A stretch of 64,000 nt of DNA from Lycium barbarum (GCF_019175385.1 NC_083341.1:25304203-25368202), one strand, 5' to 3'; positions 44,954-58,603 are shown, numbered from the stretch's first letter. A program made the numbers and translations. Notes: a model not told the origin generated them from the sequence alone.

Positions 44954-45557
44954 TCATGTCTTCTTCACTTCCCACGTAGCCTCTTCGACTTCCTGACTCC
45001 TCCATAACACCTTTACTGAGACTACTTCCTTAGCCCTCAGCTTGCAAACTTGACGATCATGAATAGTCACAGGGATTTCTTTGAAGGTTATGCCATCCTT
45101 AACTGTTATAGTGTCAGCAGGAACAACCAACGATGGGTCTCCCACACACTTCCTCAACATGGATACATGAAATAGGTAGACAATAGCAAATTCTTGTGGA
45201 AACTCTAACTCGTATGCCACTTGTCTAATCCTTCGCAGGATTCTATATGGCCCGATATATCTGGAACTAATTTTCCCTTTTTCACCAATTCTCATCACAC
45301 CTTTCTTAGGTGAAACCTTTAAGAACACCAAATCATCTACTTGAAACTCTAAGTCTCTACTCCGCATATCTGTGTAGGACTTTTGGCTACTCTGAGCCGT
45401 CCTCAAACGTTCCTGAATCAATTTGACTTTTTCTATTCCATGATAGACCAAATCTAGTCCCAAAAACTTTGCTTCACCAACTTCAAACCATCCAATTGGT
45501 GATCTACACCTTCGACCATACAAGGCTTCAAATGGTGCCATCTTGATACTACCATGG
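44954..45557 (-). pseudogene. pol C-terminus of element C (integrase end and chromodomain)
   Basis: Open on the minus strand for about 200 codons. It begins with MAPFEALYGRRCRSPIGWF of the integrase core end, then the GPY/F region (SSRYIGPYRILRRIRQVAYE) and a chromodomain (VSVKVLWRS..EEATWE). The first codons upstream of 45557 come from the D LTR and are not part of the gene. Well kept, but it has no start or catalytic residues here. Confidence 0.85.
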
Positions 45558-47956
45558 TGTAGCATCCCCTTTTGGGAGGATACCACTTACAAAACAAAAT
45601 CTAATTTCACACTTACAATGTTTAAAAGAAATTTATGCCAAAAGATATTCACAAAAATATTTAATAGCGGAAATAGGCCCGTGCGAAAAAGGGTTGAAAG
45701 TGCAGCATTTTTTTCCATTATACACTCTGAAAAATTTCTCAGATGAAATACAATATCAGAGTGTCAACTTAAAATGGTAACTCCCTCATCAAATAGTCAA
45801 CACATTTAAGAAACTTCATTTTGAAATTATATTTTCCAATCAACACCACTGCCGGTTCATAATATACATGAAACTCAAACTTGCAATTATCACAGAAAAC
45901 TAGTATCTTCCGTTGTACATAATTACAAGGCAAAATGTAAACCCAATACATGGCATGACTTGGGTTAAAGCACGCCCTAAAATAGCAAACAAGTCACCAA
46001 GTTCAAGTTACAAGCATATGGTCTTGTGTCCAACAAGCCTCCAAAATTTCATACATAAGTGTGACATATGGATCATGTACAAGTCCCCACAATTTTACAA
46101 AACCTAGATACATATGCAAATGTGATCTTCACTAAAGCTCCCAAGAAGTCTACTCCAATGGCCATCTTCAAATTTCTCCCCGCACATTACCTACGATAGA
46201 AAACAACTATCGCTAAGCATAAGGCTTAGTGGCGTATAAACTTTGGGCTTGGAGCCATTAGATTCTCCAATTCCCTTATCTGTCATAGGTAGCTCAATAA
46301 GATAATAATAAATCAAGTAAACAAGTATATCAAAGTATCAAATATCAAAACCTTGAAGAGTTTCCAAATGTTAAAATCAATATTCGAAGGCTCAAATGTC
46401 AAGAAAGCTTATAAATCAATTCAAGAGAGTTTGTCAAATAATAAATTTCGACCAATATGTACGTCATACACCAAGCACAATCAATATCAAGATGAATCGA
46501 AGCCCCAAATCAAGAAGGGTCGTCACCCCATAATCAGGAGAATTAAGGGCCATGTTGAAAGTGGCTTTCCACTCATACTCGAAAATGGACAAAAGTCCAT
46601 CATCAAGATGAAATGTAAATCCAAAGTCAAGATGGGCAAGATCCGAATCAAGAGGCACGCCAATATCGGTGACAAATTCACCACAACAAGAAGGACAAAG
46701 TCCTAACAAGAATGCAAAATGATCAAGCAATTCGTACAAGTCGGCGATTTAGCGAATATTTTGCAATACTTGAGATAATAACCATACAATGATATAAGAT
46801 GAAGAGAAAGGAGACAACACATCAAGATACATCAAAAATTGCAGAAAATAAAGATATTCAAAATTCAAGTTTATACACAAACCTTGGTGTTTTACCGCAC
46901 AACATGTTCTACCACAACTCGAGGAGTTCAAATCATCTACGCCATAGACCAACCAAAGTCCACTTCGTCAAATAATTTCTCTTAGCTTGTACAAGAGCAT
47001 ATATACCTTAAATACACAATCAAATATCTATATAAGTTCAATGGTTTCAGCACATCGAAACTAGACATGAAATCAGTGAAAATCATCCTAAACCATCAAA
47101 ACAGGAATTCTGGACAGTATTACTGCCTTGTATTGTGGGTCAGTTTCAAAGGGGTAAATGACAAAAATAGACTTTGTGGCCTTAATTAAAGTTTTAGATA
47201 TATGTCTTAGGGTTTCAAAGAAATTCAAATCACTCCTATATCAGTTTTGTACAAAACGATATGCTCAAAATACTAATAGTAGTACATGTATGGTTTGCAA
47301 AACAAAAATCTGGGCAGCACCTGCCCTGTACTTCATCACCACTTTTCCAGTAAATAAAAGAAAAAATGGGTTTTGAAGCCTGAACAAAAGTTGTAGGGCT
47401 ATGAAATAGGTTTTTAGAACATCTTGGATCACTTAAAACTAAATTTTATACAAGGAATTATGCTGAAAACACTAACAGCTTTCTAGTTAAAAAACGGGTT
47501 CTGAATTTACCTCAATCGTGTGGAGTTATTTGTGGCTCAACCAAAAAAAGTCTTGATGATTGATTTAGTGGGAGAATTTGATAAGTGAATAGGGGTTTTG
47601 GGGTTTTATTTTCCTGGGGAAAACTAAATTGGAGGTGGTGGAGAGGATAAGAGCCCCAAAAGGTATTATATATTCCCTAGGATAAGGATGAAAGAAAAAA
47701 TAATAAAATAAAAAAAGGTGGCTGCCCACTTTTATCTATATCTATTGTATTTCATAAAAACATTATCAAGAGGATGATAACTGGTGAACATAACAACATC
47801 ACGAAACCCCTTTTAATTATTAACACAATCTAAAGTAAGAAATTTTCATATACCGCCAAATTCACGTAGGGAGTGTGAAGTAAATATATCCTTACTATAA
47901 AGATATAATCAATCGAAAATTCAAGTATTGGTTCAAAAAATTTTTTGGGTGTTACA
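45558..47956 (-). repeat. 3' LTR of element D
   Basis: 2399 bases. Minus-strand start TGTAACACCC at 47956 and end GGGGATGCTACA at 45558. A TATATAAT-like box on the minus strand lies near 47668. The U3 here lacks a palindrome array; there is only one GGTGGCTGCCCAC repeat near 47719. A 117-codon plus-strand frame (46353-46706) is probably chance. Confidence 0.85.
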
Positions 47957-48000
47957 ACTCTCTCCCCCTTAAGAAATTTCATCCCGAAATTTAGCTTATT

Positions 48001-51000
48001 CTAGTCTCCAAACAAATGGGGATATTGAATTCGCATATCCTTTTCTCGCTCCCAGATAGCCTCTTTGCCAGAATAATTTCTCCGAATGACTTTTACTAAT
48101 GGTATTTTCTTGTTTCTAAGCTCTTTTGTCTCATGCGCCAAGATTGGGATAGGTTCCTCTTCGTATGTCAACTCAGGACTGACCTCAATGGATTCAACAG
48201 GAAGAATATGAGATGGATCTGAGCGATATCTTCTAAGCATAGAAACATGGAAGACATTATGGATCCTATCTAACTCCAGTGGAAGAGCTAGTTTATATGC
48301 AACTGGGCCAACTCTCTCAAGTACTTCGTATGGTCCAATATATTGAGGACTAAGTTTTCCTTTTTGGCCAAATCTCATAATCTTCTTCTATGGAGAAACC
48401 TTTCAAAACACCTTATCTCCCACTTGATGCTCAATTTCACGCCTCTTAAGATCAGCATAAGACTTTTGTCTATCTGAAGCAATTTTTAGACGATCCTTGA
48501 TGATTTTTTACTTTATCTTCAGTTTGTTGTACAACTTCACTCCAACAAAGAGGAGTTCTACATTTTTTCCCATATAATGCTTCATAAGGAGGCATGTCAA
48601 TACTTGATTGGTAGCTATTGTTGTAAGCAAATTCGATCAAGGCTAGGTGTCTATCCCAACTACCCTCAAATTCCATAATGCAAGCTCGAAGCATATCTTC
48701 CAAGATTTGAATTACCCTCTCGGACTGGCCGTCTGTCTGAGGATGGAAAGAAGTACTAAAGTTCAACCTAGAGCCCAAAGCTTCTTGCAAGCTAGTCCAA
48801 AATTTGGATGTAAACCTCGGGTCTCGGTCAAATACAATAGAAACAACAACTCCATGCAGCCTCACAATCTCATTAACGTACAATTCTACTAAACGTTCGA
48901 GTGGGTAGTCTACTCTGATGGCCAAGAAATGAGCACTCTTGGTTAGCCTATCAACTATAACCCAAATTACATCATGATTTCTTTGAGTGCGTGGAAGCCC
49001 AGAAACAAAGTCCATAGTTATTCTTTCCCATTTCCACTCTGGTATCGACAAGGGTTATAACAAACCAGCTGGGACTTGATGCTCGGCCTTTATTTGTCGA
49101 CAAACTAAGCATTTAGAAATGAACTTTTCGATGTCTTTCTTCATACCATTTCACCAATAGTGTTCTTTGATGGTTTGGTACATTTTAGTACCTCCAGGAT
49201 GCATTGTATATGGTGAAGTGTGTGCTTCATTCAAAATTTCTTTCCTCAAGTTGTCATCTTTAGGAACACATAACCTATTTCGATAAAATAGAACACCATC
49301 CTCCCTTAATTTAAAATCAAGTTTTCCTCCAGTTTGAACTTCTTTATCAATTTCACAAGCTTCTCATCTAACTTTTGTGCTTCTTTCATCAGTTCAAGTA
49401 GAAATGGCTTGACTTGGAAACTAGCAACAATAGAGCTATCAGAATTAGATGCAAGACAAGCATTCATGGCTCTTAAATCAAGAAACAAAGGTAAAGGGCT
49501 TAGATATAAACTAACAAAGGATTTGCGACATAGAGCATCTGCAACCACATTGGGTTTACCTGGATGATAGTCAATGATAAAGTAATAATATTTAATGAGT
49601 TCAAGCCATCTACGTTGTCTCAAATTCAACTCTTTTTGTGTTCCCAAGTACTTCAAACTCTTGTGATCAGTAATTATGTGACACTTTTCGCCATACAAGT
49701 AATGCCTTAAATTTTCAAAGCAAACACTATGGCAGCGAGCTCAAGGTCATGAGTAGGATAATTCAACTCATGTGGTTTCCATTTTCGAGAGGCATACGCA
49801 ACCACTTTCCCTTCTTGCATCAGGACACAACCCAAACCATGATGAGAAGCATCACTATATATCACATACTCTTTTCCATTAAGTTGGTAGAGTAAGTATA
49901 GGAGCTTGTGTCAATAGGGATTTGAGCTTTTCAAAGCTCTCCTGGCCTTTGTCATCCCATACGAACTTGACATCCTTCCTCAAGAGTTTAGTCAAAGGAG
50001 AGGCTATAATGGAGAACCCTTTGACAAAACTTCTATAGTATCCCGCTAAGCCTACGAAACTTCTTACTTCAGTTGGACTCTTTGGCGGTTTCCATTCAAC
50101 AATAGCTTGAATCTTACCAGAATCCACCTTCACACCTTCAGCAGACACAACATGTCCCAAAAAAGCCACTTCACCAAGCCAAAATTCACATTTAGAAAGC
50201 TTAGCCTAAAGCTTTTTCTCTTCCAAAATTTTCAAAACAATTCGGAAATGCTTTTCATGATCTTCACTATTCTTGGAATATATTAAAATATCATCTATAA
50301 AGACCACCACAAATTGGTCAAGATAAGGCTTAAACACGCAATTCATCAGATTCATGAATGATGCAGGAGTATTCATTAACTCGAATGGCATCACCAAAAA
50401 TTCATAATGACCATATTGAATCCTAAAGGCAGTTTTAGCAACATCTTGTTCACTTACCCGCAGTTGGTAATACCAAGACCTCAAGTCAATTTTTGAGAAC
50501 AACCTAGCACCCTTTAGCTGGTCAAATAAATCATAAATCCCAGGCAGTGGACATCTATTCTTAATTGTTACCTTGTTCAATTGCCGGTAATCAATACAAA
50601 GCCTAAGAGTTCCATCTTTAGTTTTCACAAATAAAATAGGAGCTCCCCAAGGATAAACACTTAGGCGAATAAAACCTTTCTCAAGAAGTTCTTGCAATTG
50701 AATTTTCAACTCTTTCAACTCTGCTGGAGCCATTCGATAAGGAGTTATAGAAATAGGAGTAGTACCAGGAATAAACTCTATAGGAAATTCAACTTCCCTT
50801 TCCGGGGGCAATCCAGTAAGATTTTCAGGGAAAACATCAGGAAATTCACATACAACTGGTATATCCTTAAGGCTTGGACTTTTCAGGTGTGTATCAAATG
50901 TATGAGCAAGATAAGCTTCACAACCCTTACTAACCATCTTTCTTGCCACAACTACGGAGATAATGTTAGCTATCAATGATCTTTCACCTTGAATAATGAT

Positions 51001-51400
51001 ATGTGAAAATGGAGGAGCTCTAAAGGTCACATGCTTTGACCTACAATCAACTATTGCATGGTATCTATAAAGCCAATCCATACCAATGATGACATCATTG
51101 TCTTGGAAAGGCATTTCAATCAAATCAGCAGGGAAGCCTAGATTTTGAATCATAAAGGGACACCCTCGGTAGATTTGATTACAAATAACCTATTGACCCA
51201 AAGGACTTTGGACCATCACACCACAATCAAGTCTCACAGATTTCACATTTTTAGGAAAAAACAATGATGAGCAAACATAGGAATGTGTAGAACCAGGATA
51301 GAATAATATAACAACACATACGCCAAATAAGTGAAATTTACCAACAACCATGTCTACCCCATCTTAGTCATACCTGTGTCTCATAGCATAAGCTCGTGCT
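48001..51400 (-). pseudogene. pol pseudogene of element D (PR-RT-RH-IN-chromodomain)
   Basis: Reading right to left: protease near 51300 with LFYPGSTHSYV, where the catalytic Asp is Tyr; a stop near 51190; then an open run 51153-50206 holding the protease end and RT. RT keeps [11 protein letters not shown] and [11 protein letters not shown] (near 50290), but has RSW for RSG and FELMNTP for the usual FGLTNAP. RNase H about 50200-49560 (DHKSLKYL; broken near 49870 and 49710). Integrase 49051-48470: DF, FDRD and SER of the triad; the zinc finger is damaged near 49150. GPY/F (PQYIGPYEVL) and chromodomain at 48378-48001. Moderately old, about six breaks. Confidence 0.87.
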
Positions 51401-51419
51401 GTAGCTCTTGACCCATTAG

Positions 51420-52299
51420 CTTGATTAGCTCCACCTGCACTTGTTTCTTGTATGTTTCTAGATCTTCCACCTCTATTCCCTTGAGAAGGAATGATAATAG
51501 GTTTCTAGACTGAGCCTTCCGTACAGGGAGAAGAAGTAGGATTAGGACAATCCTTCACTTTATGATCGAAACTCCCACAATTAAAACAAGCACCAGAAGC
51601 TCTCCTACAAGTACCAGAGTGATTCTTTCCACATTGTGCACAAATGGGTATACAATCTTGCCTTGGCCATAGCTTGGAGTGCTAGCAGTAGAGAAATTTG
51701 ATCTATTTTGCTTATGCTGGGCTGACTTGTGAACACTGCCAGCTTTGGAATTTTCAAACCTTCCCCTTTTAGATGGACCTCCTGTATCTGCATCAGCTTT
51801 TCTAAACTTATTTTCATTTCTATTAGCTTGTTCCTTATCGATCATTTCCTAAGTAAGAGCACCTGAAAATAATTTACAAAAGTTGTCATGTTGTAGAACC
51901 GCCACAGATTTTCTAATGGAATTATTCAACCCGTCTTCGAATCTCCTGCACTTATGTTTTTCATCATTGATAATACCACCAGCATAACGAGAAAGCCTGA
52001 GAAACTTTTGTTGATATTCAACAATAGAAATACTCCCTTACTCTAAATTCAAGAACTCCTTTTTCTTTACATCATGATAAGCAGGTGGGACATGCTTCAT
52101 ATGAAATTCTTTCATAAAATCATTCCAAGTACGAGCAGAAGGTTTTGCCTTGGCATTCGGTACACTTACCCACCAGTCATAGGCATCTTTTTGTAACAGT
52201 GAGACAAAATACTTAAATTTGGTAGGTTCTGAACACTCTAATTGCTCAAATACTCTTTCCATACGATCCTGATGTGCCGTGAAATTATGGCACATTCAA
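51420..52299 (-). pseudogene. gag pseudogene of element D, 5' end missing
   Basis: Minus strand. Capsid domain 52295-52038 (ERVFEQLECSEPTKFKYF, DAYDWWVSV), stop near 52035, then a Lys/Gln-rich region and an intact zinc knuckle CFNCGSFDHKVKDC (about 51547-51589). Only the N-terminal end is missing, cut by the LTR of H at 52300. Confidence 0.83.
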
Positions 52300-53695
52300 T
52301 GCTTTTTGGCTATACGTTTTACTTGTTTTTGAGCAAGTCTTGGTCTTTTTGATGTGTTTGTGACATGTTACAGATGGTTAACGTAATTCGGGAGCAAGTC
52401 GTGGAAATGGAGTAAAAAGATGTTCACAGAAATAAAAATGACTGAAGTCTGAATTTTACAGAGGAACATACGGACCGTAGAATATTCACGGTCCGTAAAA
52501 GCCATCATAGATGCTTAACAGTAAGGCCTCAGACCTGAAGAGGAAGTCCAGGCAGAAGTACGGACCATATATTATTTACGGTCCATGGATCCCACCGTAG
52601 ATTGGTTCCACAGAGGTCTTAAAGAGCAGAGGATTTTACGGACAGGTTATACGGACCATGTAATATTTACGGTCCGTAAAAGTGGATCATGCATCTGACA
52701 ACCGGAGAAGATTTTACAGAGAACTGTCACTGATTCGACGGACCGTATAAAATGTATGGTCCGTACATTGATCCATCAGGGGAAATTTTGTCAATCTTAT
52801 TTTGCGCGACTTTGACTCTTATAAATACCTTATTTAGGTTTCTTGTAAAGGGGAGTACAGCAGATTTCAGTCTTTATTCTTCTTAGCACTAAATACTCAT
52901 AGTTTTGGAAGTATTTTTGGGAGTACAAACAATTGCAATTACTTTCCCCTCAATACCATGCAATCAATTCGTAAGCATTATGATTTCAATTATTTCCAAT
53001 TGTTCTTCTTTTTTCTATGAGTAGCTAAATTCCCTTACTAGGGTTGTGAACCCAATTGATGGGTGTTTTGTGATTGAGTTTGTGATTGATATATACATAA
53101 TGGATTGTTAGGGTTTATTTATTCTTCATTCATACTTAATGGTTGCAAACATTGATTAAAGCCATAAATCTTGATTTATTTGGAAAAATAATTAGGGTTG
53201 GTAAGAATAAATAACAAGAACTCAAAGCTTTAAACTTTGTTTAATAGATTCACTTAGGAATAAGACGAATTTACTTGGTATAATTAACTGTTCTTCATAT
53301 CACTTTCTTATATTTGGGAAAACCATAGAAAAAAATAATCTTTACTTATTGGGAAATAGTAGAGATTCACGTAGAGGTTAAGTACATTCATATAACAATC
53401 CATTAGAAGTATATCGAGATCAACACCCATGATCCTACACCTCATATAAATGGGACACAGCCTTAGTTTCTTTTAACATAAATTACCACCAAAGCAAGTA
53501 GTAGCAATTAGTCATAAAAAACCAAAATTTCGCCAAAATCATCGGATTAAGACATTAGACCTAAATTTAGCATTCTACGACTTTAGTAACCTTTTCACAC
53601 CATATTCCATTTGGGATTCGACACCAACCTTGTTGGGTTACTATATTTGACAACATCCGTATTATACCATTAATAGGTGTAATTTAAGCGTATCA
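52300..53695 (+). repeat. 5' LTR of element H
   Basis: Ends AATTTAAGCGTATCA at 53695, five bases before the primer-binding site. The start is placed at TGCTTTTTGGC (52300), where the D gag match stops, giving 1396 bases. The start is less certain than the end. No genes. Confidence 0.72.
52465..52827 (+). promoter_or_regulatory. U3 array of ACGGACCGT inverted repeats with TATA box
   Basis: Four inverted-repeat pairs: ACGGACCGT (52470-52478) with ACGGTCCGT (52488-52496); near 52559-52585; near 52650-52679; and near 52738-52768 (ACGGACCGT with a TGGTCCGT arm). TATAAATA follows at 52820-52827. The same core recurs in the E LTR. Confidence 0.65.
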
Positions 53696-53700
53696 AATTT

Positions 53701-53718
53701 TGGCACCGTTGCCGGGGA
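53701..53718 (+). promoter_or_regulatory. Primer-binding site of element H
   Basis: TGGCACCGTTGCCGGGGA, one base from the tRNA-Asp-type site typical of Athila/Tat elements. Confidence 0.85.
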
Positions 53719-53815
53719 ATACGGTTTTGAAATTACTAAATAGTGTTTGCTTTGATTGAAGTCTTTTGCTTATTCCATCACACCTTGTTTGGTACTCTGT
53801 GTAAACTAGGTGAAC

Positions 53816-55149
53816 ATGAATCAGAATTAGCAAAATCAACGTGCTGGTAACCAGGGGAATCGGTTGAATAATCAGGCGAATGAATCAGATGATGAGAATG
53901 TTTTTGCTGATCTTATTCAAGAGGAGGACTATGCATCTGCTATTGTTCATCCTTGAGTTGGAGCAGCTAGTGTGAAAATTGACTCCTCTCTAAACCAGTT
54001 GTTGAAGCTTGAGGGATACTTCCAGAACTCTACCGAGAATGACCTTCAACGTCATTTGCATAATTTTGTGGATGTGTGTGCTAATTACATCTAGAAAAAC
54101 GTTTCACAAGATGCTATTCGGCTGAGGTTATTCAAATATTCCTTAGCTGGAGATGCAAGAACATGGTTTGAGAAGCAGCTCCAAAATTCGATTACTACAT
54201 GGGCAGAGAGACTGACTGCTTTTCTCACAAAATGGTACCCTCCTAGCAGAAAGGCTGAAATTTGGGACAAGATCTATGATTTTAAGCAGCAATCGGGGGA
54301 ACAACTATATGAAGATTGGGAGAGATTCAAGTAGTATTTGCAGAAGAGTTTGAATCATGGTTTTTCGGAGCACATATTAGCAGAGAAGTTCTACCGAGGA
54401 CTAGATCCAGTGACGCAGTCAGTTGCTACTAATGCAGCTGATGGTTGTTTCATGAACAAATTTTATCGACGAGTGACCAACATACTTAACAAACTGACAA
54501 CACATAATCAGGCTTGGCACTCAACCAATGCTGATGTTGTACCGTATGGTAAGTGATATGATCAGGAATATGGTAAAGGAGAATTAAGATACCCAGCAAA
54601 CATTGGCAGAACTTGCAACAAATATTTCCTTGCTAACAAAGAAATTTGATGAAACCCAGATTAAAAAGGTAAATATTTGTAAGGATGATACAGTTTTTCC
54701 AAAAGGGATGTACCATGCTCAAGATGGTCCATTTCATGATGGCACCCCTATGCAGGTTGAAGATGCTAACTATGTGAATAACTCTCAAGGGGGTTATAAA
54801 AGACAGAACTACCAAGGTGGTTACCAGAATCAGAATCAATGGAGACCTCAGCAAGGTCAAGGTGCTTATAACAACTCAAGGAACTACAACAATAATTATG
54901 GTAGTGCGAACCAAGGGAGCTACAAAAACAGTAACAATTTTGGGAACAAGAGTTCCGATCCTTATATACTACCGAAAGGCCAGTCAACCGATCAAGGTAG
55001 TTCAAAGGTTGAAGCAATGCTTGAGAAGATTTTGGAAAATCAGTCTATGTCTAAGAGGACTTTATCTGGGCTGACAGAGACAGTAGGCTCCCATACAGCG
55101 GTGATTCAGAAGCTTGAGTCACAAATGAGGGATATTTCTAGAGAGTAGC
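53816..55149 (+). pseudogene. gag pseudogene of element H
   Basis: ATG at 53816, with TAG as the fifth codon. The capsid domain is readable at about 53990-54500 (SLAGDARTWFEKQL, AEKFYRGLDPVTQ). Stops near 53953, 54091, 54333 and 54554, and a shift between 54556 and 54603. The C-terminal part is Asn/Gln/Gly-rich (QGGYQNQNQWRPQQ, 54790-54990), as is usual for Athila gag, and ends in a coiled segment. Dead copy. Confidence 0.83.
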
Positions 55150-55223
55150 ACCCTCCTAAAAAGGGATGACTTCCGAGTGACACTATTCCGAATTCGAATA
55201 ATAGGGGAGGTGGTGTAGATTGT

Positions 55224-58200
55224 GTGTTTTCTATCACTACTAGGAGTGGTAAAATAATCCAAGAGGTTGATAAGAAAGTGGTTGATCTTGAGCCAATAGA
55301 TGAAGAGGATGAGGTGCACTATGAAGCACCCATTATTATTAATGAGAATCCTGCTGATAAGAAGGTTTCTGATATTCCAGAGACAGTGAAGGAAGATGAT
55401 AACACGAGCAAGCAAACTGTAAAAGGGGCTCTCCGCCCTTTGACTCACTTTTTCAAGTCTAAACCTCCCTTTCCTCAGAGGTTGGTAAAGAAGAGAAGGA
55501 AGACGCTAAGGTCGAGAAGTTTTATGATCAGTTGAAGAAATTATCTCTAAATTTTTCCTTCTTGGAAGCTGTCAAGAAGATGCCCGGTTTTGCTAAATAT
55601 TTGAAGGACCAGCTGACCAAGAAGAAAACTGTTCAACATGAAACTGTGAGTTTGACTCACACTGTGAGTTCCATCATCTCAACTACTACTGTTCAGGAAA
55701 AGGGAGATCCTGGGGTGTTCACCATTCCTTGTTCTGTTGGGCACCATGATTTTGCTCGAGCTTTGTGTGATAATATGGCGAGTATTAACCTAATGCCTCT
55801 TGCTATATACAAACAATCAGGTTTGCGAATGCCAAAGCCGACGACCATGAGGTTACAAATGGCTAATAGGTCTATCAAAAGACCTGTTTGGGTGGTTGAT
55901 GATCTACTTGTGCGGGTTAGTGAATTTATGTTGCCCGCTGATTTTGTGATTCTTGACAGTTCTGTTGATCGGGAAATTCCAATTATTCTGAGAAGACATT
56001 TCCTTGCTACAGGGAGAGCTCTGATGAATTCGGAGAAAAATGAAATCAAGTTCCGAGTCAACGGTGAAGAAGTTACTTTTCAGGCTAGCAAGGGCATGAA
56101 GTTACCAAGTGCTTATGAGAGTATTTCAGTAATTGATTCATTTGATGTTGTTGATAAAGCGGTGGAGTTCAAGATGGAAGAAGAAAGTTAGGTGAAGCTC
56201 TAGCTGGTATTCTTGTGAACTTTGATGCTGAGGACATGGAAAGCTATATGGAGATAGTTAATTCACTTGTTGGGTTGGGTTCATATTTTTACCACCGAAA
56301 AAAGCTGAATCTTGATCTGGAAAATAGAACAACTCCTCCAGCAAAGCCTTCGATCATTGAGCCACCTAAGTTGGAGCTTAAGCAGCTCCAGTCACATCTG
56401 AAGTATGAGTTCCTTGGTCCGGACAATACATTGCCGGTGATTGTTTCAGCCCTACTGACTGAGGAGCATTTACAGCTTTTGGAGGTGTTGCAAGAATATA
56501 GGCGTGCTATTGGTTGGACCATAGCAGACATTCGAGGTATTCCATCTGGGATCTGTAAGCGTAAAATCCAGTTGGAGGAGGATACCAAACCGAGTGTAGA
56601 GCATCAGAGGAGACTGAATGAGAATATGCAAGAGGTCGTCAAGAAAGAGATCATCAAATGGTTAGATGCGGGAGTGGTTTACCCAAATGCTAATAGTGAA
56701 TGGGTGAGCCCAATCAAATGTGTTCCTAAGAAGGGCGACATCACTGTTGTGCCGAATGCAAAGAATGAGTTGATCTCAACTAGAACTGTCACCGGATGGA
56801 GAGTTTACATGGACTATCGCAAGCTCAACACAACCACATGCAAGGACCATTTCCCCATGCCTATTATTGATCAAATGCTTGATCTGCTAGCGGGGCGTTC
56901 CTACTATTGCTTCCTTGATGGTTATTCGGGCTACAATCAGATCAACATTGCTTTAGATGATCAGGAGAAGACTACTTTTACTTGTCCTTATGGGATGTTT
57001 GCATTTAGCCGGATTCCTTTTGGTTTGTGTAATGCACCAACCACTTTTCAGAGGTGCATGATGTCAATCTTTTCTGACATGGTAGAGGACTTCTTGGAAA
57101 TGTTCATGGATGACTTCTCTGTTGTGGGTGATTCATTTGAAGATTGCCTTGGCCATCTGGGTCAAATGCTGAAAAGATGTGAGGAGACAAATCTCGTGCT
57201 AAATTGGGAGAAGTGCCATGTTATGGTGAAGGAAGGGATCTTCCTCGATCACAAAATCTCTGAAAAGGGAATTGAGGTCGATCAAGCGAAAATTGATGTG
57301 ATTGCAAAACTTCCACCACCTATCTCAGTCAAAGGTGTCCGATGTTTCTTGGGACATGTTGGGTTCTACAGGCTCTTCATCAAATATTTCTCCAAGATTG
57401 CTAACCCGATATGCAAGCTTCTTGGAAAGAAGGCTAAGTTTGTGTTTGACGATAAGTGCCGGAAGGCATTTGAGGAGTTAAAATAACGTCTAACTATTGC
57501 TCCTGACTGGTCCTTATCCTTTGAACTGATGTGTGATGCTAGTGATTTCGTAATAGGTGTTGTGCTTGGGCAGAGGAACAATAAAATTATGCACCCGATC
57601 TATTATGCAACCAGAACACTGAATGCCACCTAGATGAATTACACAGTGACGGAGCAAGAGATGCTTCCCATTGTGTTTGCTTTTGAGAAGTTTTGGGCCT
57701 ATTTGTTGGGGTCCAAAGTCGTGGTATACACTGATCATGCAACACTGAGATACCTTATGGAAAAGAAGGAAGCAAAGCCGCGACTGATCCGATGGGTACT
57801 ATTGCTGCAAGAGTTTGATTTTGAGGTGAAGGATCGCAAAGGCACCGAAAATCAGGTTGCTGACCATCTCTCTCGGCTGGAAGAAGTTGGGAGACCTTCT
57901 GATGAGCTAGATATAGATGATGCATTTCCAGATGAGAGAGTGCTGGCTATGTCAATGGAGGTAGCACCGTGGTATGCCGACATTGCCAATTATTTAGTAA
58001 CAGGCATAGTTCTAGAAGATATCAAAGCTTACCAAAAGAAGAAGTTCTTGCGGGATTCTCGGCAGTACTACTGGGACGAGCCTTATTTGTTCCGAACATG
58101 CACTGACAACATCATTCAGCGTTGTGTTCCTGAAAGTGAAGTGATGGCGATTCTAAAGGCGTGCCATGACTCTCCCGTTGGGGGTCATCATAGTGGTAAC

Positions 58201-58435
58201 CGGACTGCGGCAAAGGTACTTGAATGCGGTTATTACTAGCCGACTATCTTTCATGATGCTAATCTATTGGTGTGGTCTTGCGGTCAATGTCAGAGGCAAG
58301 GGAATATAGGCAGAAGGCAAGAGATGCCTATGAATTTTGTTATGGAGGTAGAAGTGTTCGATGTCTGGGGGATTGACTTTATGGGACCCTTTGTGAGTTC
58401 AGGTGGCATGAAATACATCTTGGTTGCTGTGGATT
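55224..58435 (+). pseudogene. pol pseudogene of element H, truncated in integrase
   Basis: Protease 55532-56191: the active-site motif, usually DLGAS, reads DNMAS, so the flap-side Gly is lost. Reverse transcriptase 56215-57486: open for 423 codons, with VYMDYRKLN, FGLCNAPTTFQRCM and FMDDFSVVG (catalytic Asp pair kept). RNase H 57487-57890: CDASDFVIG kept, stops at 57484 and near 57631. Integrase from about 58040: HHCC finger (GHHSG, CGQCQ) with a stop at 58237, then GIDFMGPF with the first catalytic Asp. Sequence ends at VAVDL, cut by E at 58436. Shifts separate gag, protease and RT. Confidence 0.88.
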
Positions 58436-58603
58436 TGTTGCAGCTCGGAAAAATTCCCCGTTGGTACGAAAGTAAATGAACTAGTGATGTGTGCGAGGAG
58501 TGCGAGTGTATAATGTTTCATGAGCAATGTGCGTATATGGACGAGAATGATTAGAATGAAAAGTCAAGAAATGTGAAAAGTGGAAAGTTGGCAAAACTGC
58601 CCA

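Larger units (their letters stand above)
42373..45557 (-). mobile_element. Element C: chromovirus, 3' part only
   Basis: Minus strand. The 3' LTR is 42373-44686 (plus-strand ends TGTCACGCCC and ...GAATGTTACA). Next to it is the tail of pol. The element is cut at 45557, where the LTR of D begins. The remaining pol, gag and 5' LTR should lie right of the window. The left flank before 42373 is TCAAA. Confidence 0.82.
45558..52299 (-). mobile_element. Element D: chromovirus inserted in C, cut by H
   Basis: Minus strand: 3' LTR 45558-47956, then pol and most of gag, cut at about 52299 where the Athila-type LTR starts. Left flank CATGG (45553-45557) is the predicted target duplication. The LTR ends are TGTAGCATCCCC and GGGTGTTACA. 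Confidence 0.87.
52300..58435 (+). mobile_element. Element H: Athila-type Ty3/Gypsy, cut by E
   Basis: Plus strand: 5' LTR, tRNA-Asp-type primer-binding site, gag, and pol into the integrase core, ending at 58435 where the E LTR starts. Athila assignment rests on the primer-binding site, RT with FMDDFSV, and the protease/gag style. The remaining integrase, any envelope-like region and 3' LTR should lie beyond the window. Confidence 0.87.

Noticed and set aside
46353..46706. 117-codon basic plus-strand frame in the D LTR
   Set aside because: Lies wholly inside an LTR, Lys-rich low-complexity sequence, no recognisable domain or promoter context.
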